DNA of 64,000 bases, taken from assembly GCF_016811105.1 (NCBI RefSeq), contig NZ_JAFBGM010000002.1:124001-188000 (forward strand), written 5' to 3'. This DNA comes from Aurantibacter crassamenti (lineage in GTDB: Bacteria; Bacteroidota; Bacteroidia; Flavobacteriales; Flavobacteriaceae). A program made the position numbers and the translations under genes. This document shows positions 33,399 to 41,174 of this stretch, in pieces. Numbering within the stretch: the first letter of the stretch is position 1; every line of letters starts with the position of its first letter. Under the pieces are notes generated by a model. That model searched no databases, was not told where the DNA came from, and was given only the letters and a program-made list of their open reading frames with translations.

Positions 33399-34895
33399 CT
33401 ATAAATTTGATATATGGTTATCTAGAAAAGTGATTCTAGAATCTATCCATGAATTAATAAAATTGATTTCTTCTTCGCTATATCTATAGGGCAAGTCTTC
33501 GTATAAAGCCTCTCGTTGATAAACTCCGTTTGATTTGAGGTACTCATAATTATCACCCAATAGCTTTTTTAAACTAGCTGCAGATAAATTCGACGTTTGT
33601 AAAGTTGCCCACCTACTTTTCAGTTCAGTAACAAATATTGGACTTGTTATGAGTCTATCAAACAATCCGTTAGATAATATAAAATCAGTATTGTCGTATC
33701 TTTCTCCAGACCATTCGTTGCCAAATGTACCGTCCATATCCCATGCTACAAATAAATAAGGCATATCTGTATCATAGCGGGCAGTATATAAGTTTTTGCC
33801 ATTATTATCTTGAGCATAGGTAATATTCATAAAAAGGTAATAATCGACGGCATTTTGAATATCTAGCCAATTCTCAATCTCAGAATCAAAATCAGCAGTT
33901 TCACTGTTGACTACAAAATCAACAAATGATTGAATATTTGACCAATCAAATTCACCTATTTCATCAGGGTATTTCATTTCATAGCCGCTCCAATAAAACT
34001 CAGAATTACTAATTGGTTCTACACCATAAAAATTAACACCATCACCATGACTATCTCCTTTGTAAAGTTCACCTCGTATTACTTCATCGAACTTTTTTAA
34101 TTTCAACTGCTTACGGTCTACTTTTTCACCCAAATAATAGACACCTCTATAGGCACCGTTTAAAAATAATTCACAATATTTTCTTTGGATTCCTAATACC
34201 GCTTCAGGTTCATCTTCGCTATAATTAAATCTTGCCATTTGAAGCCATAAAGCGTGCGATGAAAAATCTCGAACCCGTAAAGGTTCATTCCAAAGTCCGT
34301 CTAAAATCCAATCATCATCATCCCGAAGTCCAAGTAAGGACTCACTTTTAGTATCTTCACCATCAAGTTCTTCCCATAATTCAACGCTATAAGATTGTTT
34401 CGGAAAACTTTGTGAAAACCCACCTCTTACTTCAATACCTATATTACTTTGATATGGTTCTACATTATTTTCAAAAATGGTGATAGTGCCAGGTTCTTTG
34501 GGGTCATCAGGAATATCCGGAGACACGGTTGTAAGTGCAATAATCGGAATTTCAGTTCTATACAGTTTAAATGTACTATTAGAACTTGTAGCTGTGTATT
34601 CTTTGCCTAAGTCAAGTTTAGTATCAGCTGGGCTTATTACTAAAGTATCGTTATTAATTACAATTCTCGAAGTAAAATCAACAGCATCGCCATTATAAAG
34701 AATTAGCGAGTTCAAACTGTCAATAACATAATTCTGTTCGGATAAAGTTCCAACAATTTCAGGAACTAAAGGATCAATGTGTTCTTCAAGAATTGTATTC
34801 TCCTTTTTACAAGAAGAAATGATCAAAATGAATAACAAACAGGATAACCTAGCACAAAATTGTAGGGATGCAGATAATAATATTGGTTTTTTCAT
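33399..34895 (-). CDS. CotH-family lipoprotein
   Basis: A 498-residue lipoprotein with lipobox ISSC and acylated cysteine near residue 29. Residues about 40-115 form a small beta domain, and from about 135 the CotH fold follows (IEVRGGFSQSFPKQSYSVEL, then GVYYLGEKVDRKQLK and FVAWDMDGTFG), the last with the acidic residues thought to hold metal and ATP in spore-coat CotH kinases. Bacteroidota encode many exported CotH proteins of unknown role. It lies in a sugar-catabolic operon, 22 bp upstream of the HUMPS gene. Confidence 0.85.
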   Translation of the reverse strand: MKKPILLSASLQFCARLSCLLFILIISSCKKENTILEEHIDPLVPEIVGTLSEQNYVIDSLNSLILYNGDAVDFTSRIVINNDTLVISPADTKLDLGKEYTATSSNSTFKLYRTEIPIIALTTVSPDIPDDPKEPGTITIFENNVEPYQSNIGIEVRGGFSQSFPKQSYSVELWEELDGEDTKSESLLGLRDDDDWILDGLWNEPLRVRDFSSHALWLQMARFNYSEDEPEAVLGIQRKYCELFLNGAYRGVYYLGEKVDRKQLKLKKFDEVIRGELYKGDSHGDGVNFYGVEPISNSEFYWSGYEMKYPDEIGEFDWSNIQSFVDFVVNSETADFDSEIENWLDIQNAVDYYLFMNITYAQDNNGKNLYTARYDTDMPYLFVAWDMDGTFGNEWSGERYDNTDFILSNGLFDRLITSPIFVTELKSRWATLQTSNLSAASLKKLLGDNYEYLKSNGVYQREALYEDLPYRYSEEEINFINSWIDSRITFLDNHISNL

Positions 34896-34998
34896 AACAT
34901 TAAACGCAATGGGAGTAAAATTACTTTTTCAAATGAGATTAATAAACAAGATATGCGTCAATAACTTATAGAATTTTGACCTGAAAATTCAAAAGAAG

Positions 34999-35739
34999 TT
35001 ACAGAACATCTAATACTTTTTGATACTTTACGTCAAGCCGATTTCTTGTTTCTTCTGTGATGTATTTTTTTTGATCTAACTGTTGTGGTTGATCTTGAGC
35101 GCAAAAATAACTATGAATACTTCGTCTATATTTATTGGTGTAATTTGTTGTACCCCCGTGCCAAACATGTGAGTTAAAGATATACACTGAGCCAGCTGGA
35201 GCTTGAATCAATACTTGATCTGGATGTGCCAAATTCACATCTTTCATAACTTCATTTGGTAGTAATTTTGATTTATGAGTACCTGGTACAATTCTGGTAG
35301 CGCCATTATTTTCAACAAAATCATCTAATAACCAAATTGTATTACAGACTTTATAATGTCCGTCTACAATAGAATTACCATAATCAACATGTAATTTTTG
35401 ATGTCCCAGTCCAGGTTTTGCAGCCCTATAATTTAAAGACGATAATTTAAAATGTTCGCCAAGAACAGCAGTAATACCTGCTAAAACTTTATTGTGTGTA
35501 TAGAACACATCAAAAATGGCTCCTTTATTCACCAAATCAGCTAAACGATCAGCACCTTCTTCTTTAGGATGTCGAATGTACTTTGATTCAAACAATTCAG
35601 AACCTGCATTTTCGCCTTCAATTTGGAGAAGTTCATCAATTTTATCATTAATCGCTTTCACTTGTTCGTTTGACAAAAGTTGACCTAATGAAACATAACC
35701 ATCTCTATCTAGTGTTTTTAATTCTTCAGTACTTAGCAT
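34999..35739 (-). CDS. Phytanoyl-CoA dioxygenase (PhyH) family oxygenase
   Basis: A 246-residue Fe(II)/2-oxoglutarate oxygenase, first gene of the minus-strand unit. I use the ATG giving MLSTEELKTLDRDGYVSLG; a GTG 21 bp upstream is in frame. The iron ligands are His117 and Asp119 (KLHVDYG) and the distal His194 (HVWHGG), with Arg205 or Arg206 for 2-oxoglutarate. It hydroxylates or demethylates a small molecule. In this setting a sugar derivative, for example an O-methyl group, is possible but unproven. The upstream 134-bp divergent region carries a nested palindrome. Confidence 0.87.
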   Translation of the reverse strand: MLSTEELKTLDRDGYVSLGQLLSNEQVKAINDKIDELLQIEGENAGSELFESKYIRHPKEEGADRLADLVNKGAIFDVFYTHNKVLAGITAVLGEHFKLSSLNYRAAKPGLGHQKLHVDYGNSIVDGHYKVCNTIWLLDDFVENNGATRIVPGTHKSKLLPNEVMKDVNLAHPDQVLIQAPAGSVYIFNSHVWHGGTTNYTNKYRRSIHSYFCAQDQPQQLDQKKYITEETRNRLDVKYQKVLDVL

Positions 35740-35795
35740 ATTTTGTTTATAATGATTCACCTCTAAAGTAATAAATATCTCATTTCTTAGGCTAA

Positions 35796-35849
35796 AAAAA
35801 GAATTCTGAATATGTACTATATTTGAAGTACTTCAAAAGAATTCTTTTT
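35796..35849. promoter_or_regulatory. Nested inverted repeats over a divergent promoter
   Basis: Outer arms AAAAAGAATTC (35796-35806) and GAATTCTTTTT (35839-35849) form an 11-bp perfect inverted repeat. Inside lies the perfect 16-bp palindrome TTTGAAGTACTTCAAA (35822-35837). On the plus strand TATATTTG (35818-35825) is an exact TAnnTTTG core whose last four bases are the first four of the palindrome. This looks like an operator for the divergent PhyH operon and exported TIM-barrel gene; the regulator is unknown. Confidence 0.6.
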
Positions 35850-35873
35850 AAGAAATCAATTTAAACATAACTC

Positions 35874-36767
35874 ATGAGTAGAAGAAAATTCATAAAACAA
35901 TCAGGTGTATTAGCAACTTTGGCAGTGCTCCCCACAAATTCTTTTACCATGATGCCAAAAAGTAAGTTTAAAATGGGGCTACAGCTTTTTACTATTCGTG
36001 ATGCAATGACTATCGATCCAATAGCTACCTTAAAAAAGGTGAGAGCCATGGGTTATGAAGATTCAGAGTTATTTGGGTATGATGGAGAAAAAGGCACTTA
36101 TTATGGAATGAAAGCCGTTGATTTTAAAAGTTTACTAGATGATTTAGACTTTACGGTAACTAGTGGCCATTATGACTTTTCTAGTTATTTTATGAAACCC
36201 TTTTCCGAACTGCTGTCTTATGTTGACCAATGCATAGAAGGTTCACATAAAATTGGTTCAAAATATATTACTTGGCCATGGTTAGCACCGGAATACAGAA
36301 CAATCGAAAACTTTAAAATTCTCTCTGAGAAATTAAATAAAATAGGAGAGCAAGTCACAAAAGCTGGGTTAGGTTTTGCTTACCACAATCATGATTTTGA
36401 ATTTACTGATCATAATGGACAAACCGGTTATGATATCATTTTAAAAGAAACAGATGCTGACTTTGTAAAACTACAAATGGATATGTATTGGGTAGAGCAT
36501 TCTTCAAAACTGAGTCCGAGTGAATTAATTACTCAAAACCCAGGACGCTATGTGATGTGGCATATAAAGGATATGGATAAAGTTACACGTGATTATTCTG
36601 AACTAGGCAATGGTTCAATCGATTATGTTGACATGCTTTCTAAAATTGACAAAGATGCATTACAATATTACTATATAGAACAAGGAAGTAATTTTGCGCA
36701 CAATTCAATGCAAAGTATTGCTGATAGTGCTGCTTATTTCAAACAAAATTTACAACAGTTTTTATAA
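35874..36767 (+). CDS. Exported sugar phosphate isomerase/epimerase-like TIM barrel
   Basis: A 297-residue xylose-isomerase-type TIM barrel with an N-terminal Tat signal (SRRKFIKQSGVLATLAVLP), so it acts in the periplasm, unlike its cytosolic relative at 29.9 kb. Metal-binding residues appear as His-rich AYHNHDFEF, Asp in KLQMDMYWVEH, His in VMWHIKDMD and Glu in YYIEQGS. Exported members are found beside DUF1080 and Gfo/Idh genes and are thought to act as lyases or epimerases on oxidised sugars. It is divergent from PhyH across a candidate operator, and 30 bp before the SRAP gene. Confidence 0.85.
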   Translation: MSRRKFIKQSGVLATLAVLPTNSFTMMPKSKFKMGLQLFTIRDAMTIDPIATLKKVRAMGYEDSELFGYDGEKGTYYGMKAVDFKSLLDDLDFTVTSGHYDFSSYFMKPFSELLSYVDQCIEGSHKIGSKYITWPWLAPEYRTIENFKILSEKLNKIGEQVTKAGLGFAYHNHDFEFTDHNGQTGYDIILKETDADFVKLQMDMYWVEHSSKLSPSELITQNPGRYVMWHIKDMDKVTRDYSELGNGSIDYVDMLSKIDKDALQYYYIEQGSNFAHNSMQSIADSAAYFKQNLQQFL

Positions 36768-36797
36768 AATTTAATTTCGGTGTATTAAAATAGAATC

Positions 36798-37559
36798 ATG
36801 TGTTACGATATAAAAGCAAGTTTAGAAGCCCAATTAAAAAGAGCCGAAAGACTTGGTGATTTAAAGGCAATAGACGAGATAATAGAAAAACTAGCTCCGT
36901 TAACAGATTTACCTTTACATCATGTTTCAGGATTCAGTCATCCAGAAATATTAATTTATACAGACCGTTCACCAAATTATCCTGAAGTAGCCACTTGGGG
37001 CTTAGTACCTTCTTGGGTTACCCACGAAGAGCAGTTAAAAAAGATATGGAATTCAACCTTAAATGCCAGAGGTGAAACTATTTTTGAAAAAGCATCATTT
37101 CGCGAAGCAGCCAAACACAACCGATGCATTATTTATATAGATGGTTTTTATGAACACCATCATTTTAAAGGTAAAACCTATCCTTATTTTATAAAGAACA
37201 AGAACAATGAACCACTAGCGTTAGCTGGGCTATACACCGAGTATACAAACAATAAAGGTGGAAAAATGGTAACATTTACAATTGTTACTACAAAAGGAAA
37301 TTCATTATTAAAAAGAATACATAATAACCCTAAACTAGAAGGGCCACGAATGCCATTCATTCTTTCAAAAGAAATAGAAAATGATTGGCTAAATACAGAA
37401 ATAGGAGCGGAGTTAATTAATCAAACTCTAGAATTGATTCAAGAATATCCGACTGATAAATTAACAGCCCATACGGTAAATCGAATTCGAGGTAAATCAT
37501 ACCTTGGTAATGTTCCTGAAATTTCAGCACATTTTGAATATGAAGAGTTAGAATTTTAG
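36798..37559 (+). CDS. SOS response-associated peptidase (SRAP), YedK/HMCES-like
   Basis: A 253-residue protein that forms a thiazolidine crosslink to abasic sites in single-stranded DNA. Catalytic Cys2 is exposed by removal of Met1 (MCYDIKA), with Asn89 (LNARGE), Glu119 (GFYEHHHF) and His175 as the other active-site residues. An insertion separates His175 from the RMP motif (HNNPKLEGPRMP), compared with the direct HxRMP of E. coli YedK. It has its own terminator. Its position between the TIM-barrel gene and susC seems incidental. Confidence 0.92.
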   Translation: MCYDIKASLEAQLKRAERLGDLKAIDEIIEKLAPLTDLPLHHVSGFSHPEILIYTDRSPNYPEVATWGLVPSWVTHEEQLKKIWNSTLNARGETIFEKASFREAAKHNRCIIYIDGFYEHHHFKGKTYPYFIKNKNNEPLALAGLYTEYTNNKGGKMVTFTIVTTKGNSLLKRIHNNPKLEGPRMPFILSKEIENDWLNTEIGAELINQTLELIQEYPTDKLTAHTVNRIRGKSYLGNVPEISAHFEYEELEF

Positions 37560-37564
37560 AAATT

Positions 37565-37598
37565 AGTATGAATCGTTTTTGGGAAATTCATACTTTTT
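37565..37598 (+). terminator. Terminator after the SRAP gene
   Basis: A 9-bp stem AGTATGAAT/ATTCATACT with a 12-nt loop and a run of five T, six bases after the SRAP stop. It separates SRAP from susC. Confidence 0.8.
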
Positions 37599-37924
37599 AT
37601 TGACTTTTTAAGGATTACATAAATAAATCTTATCTCCCATTCTGGGGTGAATAAAGATGGTTTAAGCTATATCACGTTGACTTTTAAACACAACTTTTAC
37701 ACATAAAAAAAATAAAATTAATTGATATTTTATTTTTTTTAAGAAAAATCTATTCTTACTTTCGAAAAGTTAAAAATTTGTTAAGCCACTATTTTATTGC
37801 ACTTGTATTTTAATTTATCTCAAGAAATCACCCATAAAATTAAAATATAGAAAAAGCAACTAAATAATTGACTTAACAATTTTTATCTATTTAAATAATC
37901 ACAACTAACTTAATTTAACTTATT
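37599..37924. other. Leader and promoter region of susC, about 325 bp
   Basis: Very AT-rich spacer before susC. The nearest promoter-like core is TACTTTCG near 37757, one mismatch from TAnnTTTG, without a proper -33 partner. The long spacer leaves room for a regulator site or a leader RNA, but I see no convincing hairpin, operator or short ORF. Confidence 0.4.
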
Positions 37925-40900
37925 ATGAGGAAAAATCGCTTAAAAAAATTAATGCCAAAAGCGGCTGGATATTTATTACCTGCGCTGCTATTTTTTCTGG
38001 GTATTACACAAACGTTTGCGTCGCTAACATTTGCAAGCCCAGATTTTCTTAAAAACAATATTTTACAATCAACTGTAACTGGTGTTGTGAACGACGAAGA
38101 CGGTATACCTTTACCTGGTGCTAGTGTTGTAGTAAAAGGTACAAATCAAGGAGCTGTCACTGATTTTGACGGTAATTACGCAATCGATGTAGATTCAGAT
38201 GCTATTTTAGTATTTAGTTACATCGGTTATAAATCTGTAGAAATTGCAGTTGCTGGAAATTCAACCATAAATGCAAATTTGGCAATTGATGCTGGTCAAT
38301 TAGATGAAGTCGTAGTTGTAGGTTATGGTACTCAGAAAAAGAAGAACCTAACTGGTTCTGTAGGTATTGCTGATGCAGAACGTCTTGAAAATAGACCAAT
38401 TACTTCAGCAGGGCAAGGCTTACAAGGTGTTGTGCCAAACCTAAATGTATCTATTAGAAACGGGGACCCAAGTGAATCCTCCGAGTTTAATATTAGAGGT
38501 TTCACCTCTATTAACGGTGGTAGTCCATTAATTTTAGTTGATGGGGTGCCAATGGATTTAGAACGTATCAATCCAAATGATATTAAAAGTGTTTCTGTAC
38601 TTAAAGATGCTTCCGCTGCTGCGGTTTATGGTGCTAGAGGTGCTTTTGGGGTAATTTTAGTAGAAACAAAAAAAGGAAGAGTTGGTAAAACAGCTATTAA
38701 CTTTAGTACGCAGCAATCATACGCTAAACCTATTTTCCATATTGATCCGGTAACTGACCCTTACGATCTTGTTACTTATTTAAACGAGGCTACGATAAAT
38801 ACGAGTGGACAACCTAGATATGATGACGACTACGTTGCTGGAACACTGCGATATTCTCAAAATCCTATACCAGAAAATGAATGGGGAGTTGTTAATGGTA
38901 ATTTACGCTATTATGGTAATAACGATTACAATAATAAAGCAATTGCAGATTTTTCTCCACAGCAAACCTATGATTTTAGCATTAGTGGTGCTACTGAAAA
39001 GGCTTCCTATTATGTTTCATTCGGATATTTAAGCAAAGATGGGTATATCAACAACACGGAGAAAAATGAGAAATTCAAACGATATAACATCTTGATGAAA
39101 ACCGATTATCAAGTAAATGATTGGTTAAATTTAGATTCTAAAATTGTTTATAATAATCAGAATAGTGACAAACCACATTTTTACAATTGGGATGTTAACA
39201 TAAATACTGTAGCTAGAGTTACGGCTATAACACCTTTAGAATTCCCTGATTTACCTTTCTACCAAACTCCAGGAGATAGAGCTACATATGAACCATTAAT
39301 TGGTGAATATTTTGGAACTTTTTTTCCATATTTAGAGGATGGAGGTCGTGATACTTTTAATGCAGGAGATTTATGGTTAACACAAGGCGTTACATTAGAT
39401 CCAGCTCCTGGATTTAAAATCAGAAGTAATTTTTCATATAATTCCTTCAATAGAAACGATAAAGATGTAGCTAGTAAAATTGAGATAGTAAGTACTGATC
39501 TTAATGCGGATCCAATATTAACCAATGGATTGAGTGGCAATGATTACATTCAAGAATCCAATAATCGTAATGAGTATTATGTTTTTAATGCTTTTGCTGA
39601 ATATGAATTTAATGCAGATAATGAAGACAAAGACCACTTTGTGAAAGCAATGATAGGTTTTAACCAAGAATGGGGTCACAAACGTTATTTCTCAGCTCGT
39701 GCACAAACATTAATTACACCTTTAATTACTAATATTAGTGCAACAACAGGAGCACAAACAACTGGAGGAAATGAGTCAGACTTTTCATTACGTGGAGCTT
39801 TTTATCGTTTCAATTATATTTTTAAAGATCGCTATCTTTTAGAGTTAAATGGTAGATATGATGGCACATCTCGTTTCCCTACTGATGACCGTTTCGGTTT
39901 CTTTCCTTCAGTTTCAGCAGGATGGAACGTTTCAGAAGAGCCATTTATGGCTAATACAACTGATTGGTTAGATCAATTTAAAATAAGAGGATCATGGGGG
40001 TCATTAGGAAATCAATCTGTTGAAGAGCAATATGGAAACTACCCTTATATTACAAGTTTAGGTTCTAGTACATCTCCTTATATTTTAGGTTCGGGAAGAA
40101 CACCTTACGTTAGTCCAGGGGGCTTAGTAAGTCCATCGCTAACATGGGAAACAGTTGAATCTAAGAACCTAGGTATTGATTTAGCGATATTTAAAAATAA
40201 GCTAGCTGTAACAGCTGATTATTATACTCGCGATACTAAGGACATGTTAATGTCAATTGATTATCCTGGTTTGCTAGGTACAAGTGCACCAGCGAGTAAT
40301 GCTGCAGATTTACGTACTAAAGGATGGGAATTATCAGTTACATGGCGTGATACTTTTGGCGAACATGGTAGATGGGGGTTAAACTTAGCTCTAGCAGATA
40401 GTCAAACAGAAATAACTAAATACAATAATCCTTCAGGAGCACTTTCAGAATATTATGTTGGTCAAAAAGTTGGAGAAATTTGGGGATATGAAACTGTTGG
40501 TATTTTCCAAACTGATGGGGCCGTAGCAGCCGCACCAGATCAATCACCAATTGGAAATAATTGGTCTGCCGGGGATATTCAATATGCGGATTTGAACGGT
40601 GATGATAAAATAGATAGTGGAAGTTCTACATTAGAAGATCCGGGTGACCGTAAAATTATAGGTAATACTACAGCTCGTTATTCCTTTGGCATTAACCCAG
40701 ATATTAAGTATAAAAACTGGTCACTAGATATGTTTTTCCAAGGTTTGTTTAGAGATTATCTTCCTAACAATGGCAACTGGAACGCCTTTTACCCGAACAA
40801 CGCAAATCTTGTAGAGAAGTATTACATATCGGAATCATGGAGTCCTGAGAATCCTAATGCATATTTCGCAAAACCATTAATCGGTACTTCTGATAAACGT

Positions 40901-41155
40901 AATATTTTACCACAGTCACGATATGTTCAAGACGCATCATATATTCGACTTAAGAATGTAACGCTTAGTTACAATTTACCAAGTACATTACTTGATGATT
41001 TAGGTATGACTAAAGCGCAATTATATCTTTCAGGACAAAATCTATGGGAATCAACAAAAATGCATAAACCTTTAGACCCTGAATCGATATTTACTGTGAC
41101 GCAAGAGTATTATTTACAACGTATTTTAACCTTTGGTGTTAATGTATCGTTTTAA
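37925..41155 (+). CDS. SusC/RagA-family TonB-linked outer-membrane transporter
   Basis: A 1,076-residue outer-membrane barrel that imports glycan fragments with its SusD partner. After a signal peptide (about residues 1-33) comes a carboxypeptidase-regulatory-like domain (TGVVNDEDGIPLPGASVVVK), the TonB box and family motif DEVVVVGYGTQKKKNLTGSV, the plug with LVDGVPMDLERINPNDIKSV and the barrel ending FGVNVSF. Length is typical. susD starts 19 bp downstream. It drives uptake of the substrate that the heparinase-like lyase and the upstream catabolic genes probably use. Confidence 0.95.
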   Translation: MRKNRLKKLMPKAAGYLLPALLFFLGITQTFASLTFASPDFLKNNILQSTVTGVVNDEDGIPLPGASVVVKGTNQGAVTDFDGNYAIDVDSDAILVFSYIGYKSVEIAVAGNSTINANLAIDAGQLDEVVVVGYGTQKKKNLTGSVGIADAERLENRPITSAGQGLQGVVPNLNVSIRNGDPSESSEFNIRGFTSINGGSPLILVDGVPMDLERINPNDIKSVSVLKDASAAAVYGARGAFGVILVETKKGRVGKTAINFSTQQSYAKPIFHIDPVTDPYDLVTYLNEATINTSGQPRYDDDYVAGTLRYSQNPIPENEWGVVNGNLRYYGNNDYNNKAIADFSPQQTYDFSISGATEKASYYVSFGYLSKDGYINNTEKNEKFKRYNILMKTDYQVNDWLNLDSKIVYNNQNSDKPHFYNWDVNINTVARVTAITPLEFPDLPFYQTPGDRATYEPLIGEYFGTFFPYLEDGGRDTFNAGDLWLTQGVTLDPAPGFKIRSNFSYNSFNRNDKDVASKIEIVSTDLNADPILTNGLSGNDYIQESNNRNEYYVFNAFAEYEFNADNEDKDHFVKAMIGFNQEWGHKRYFSARAQTLITPLITNISATTGAQTTGGNESDFSLRGAFYRFNYIFKDRYLLELNGRYDGTSRFPTDDRFGFFPSVSAGWNVSEEPFMANTTDWLDQFKIRGSWGSLGNQSVEEQYGNYPYITSLGSSTSPYILGSGRTPYVSPGGLVSPSLTWETVESKNLGIDLAIFKNKLAVTADYYTRDTKDMLMSIDYPGLLGTSAPASNAADLRTKGWELSVTWRDTFGEHGRWGLNLALADSQTEITKYNNPSGALSEYYVGQKVGEIWGYETVGIFQTDGAVAAAPDQSPIGNNWSAGDIQYADLNGDDKIDSGSSTLEDPGDRKIIGNTTARYSFGINPDIKYKNWSLDMFFQGLFRDYLPNNGNWNAFYPNNANLVEKYYISESWSPENPNAYFAKPLIGTSDKRNILPQSRYVQDASYIRLKNVTLSYNLPSTLLDDLGMTKAQLYLSGQNLWESTKMHKPLDPESIFTVTQEYYLQRILTFGVNVSF

Positions 41156-41174
41156 TCAAAAGAATATATATACT

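Noticed and set aside
30840-35739. Formaldehyde assimilation: PhyH demethylates a sugar and the HUMPS enzyme fixes formaldehyde
   Set aside because: Attractive, but no 6-phospho-3-hexuloisomerase is present and the HUMPS active site fits a decarboxylase equally well; kept only as an idea.
37750-37924. TACTTTCG as the susC promoter
   Set aside because: One mismatch to the core, no -33 partner and a 160-bp distance to the start codon.
41133-41174. Earlier ATG for susD overlapping susC
   Set aside because: The added residues precede the lipoprotein signal peptide and spoil it.
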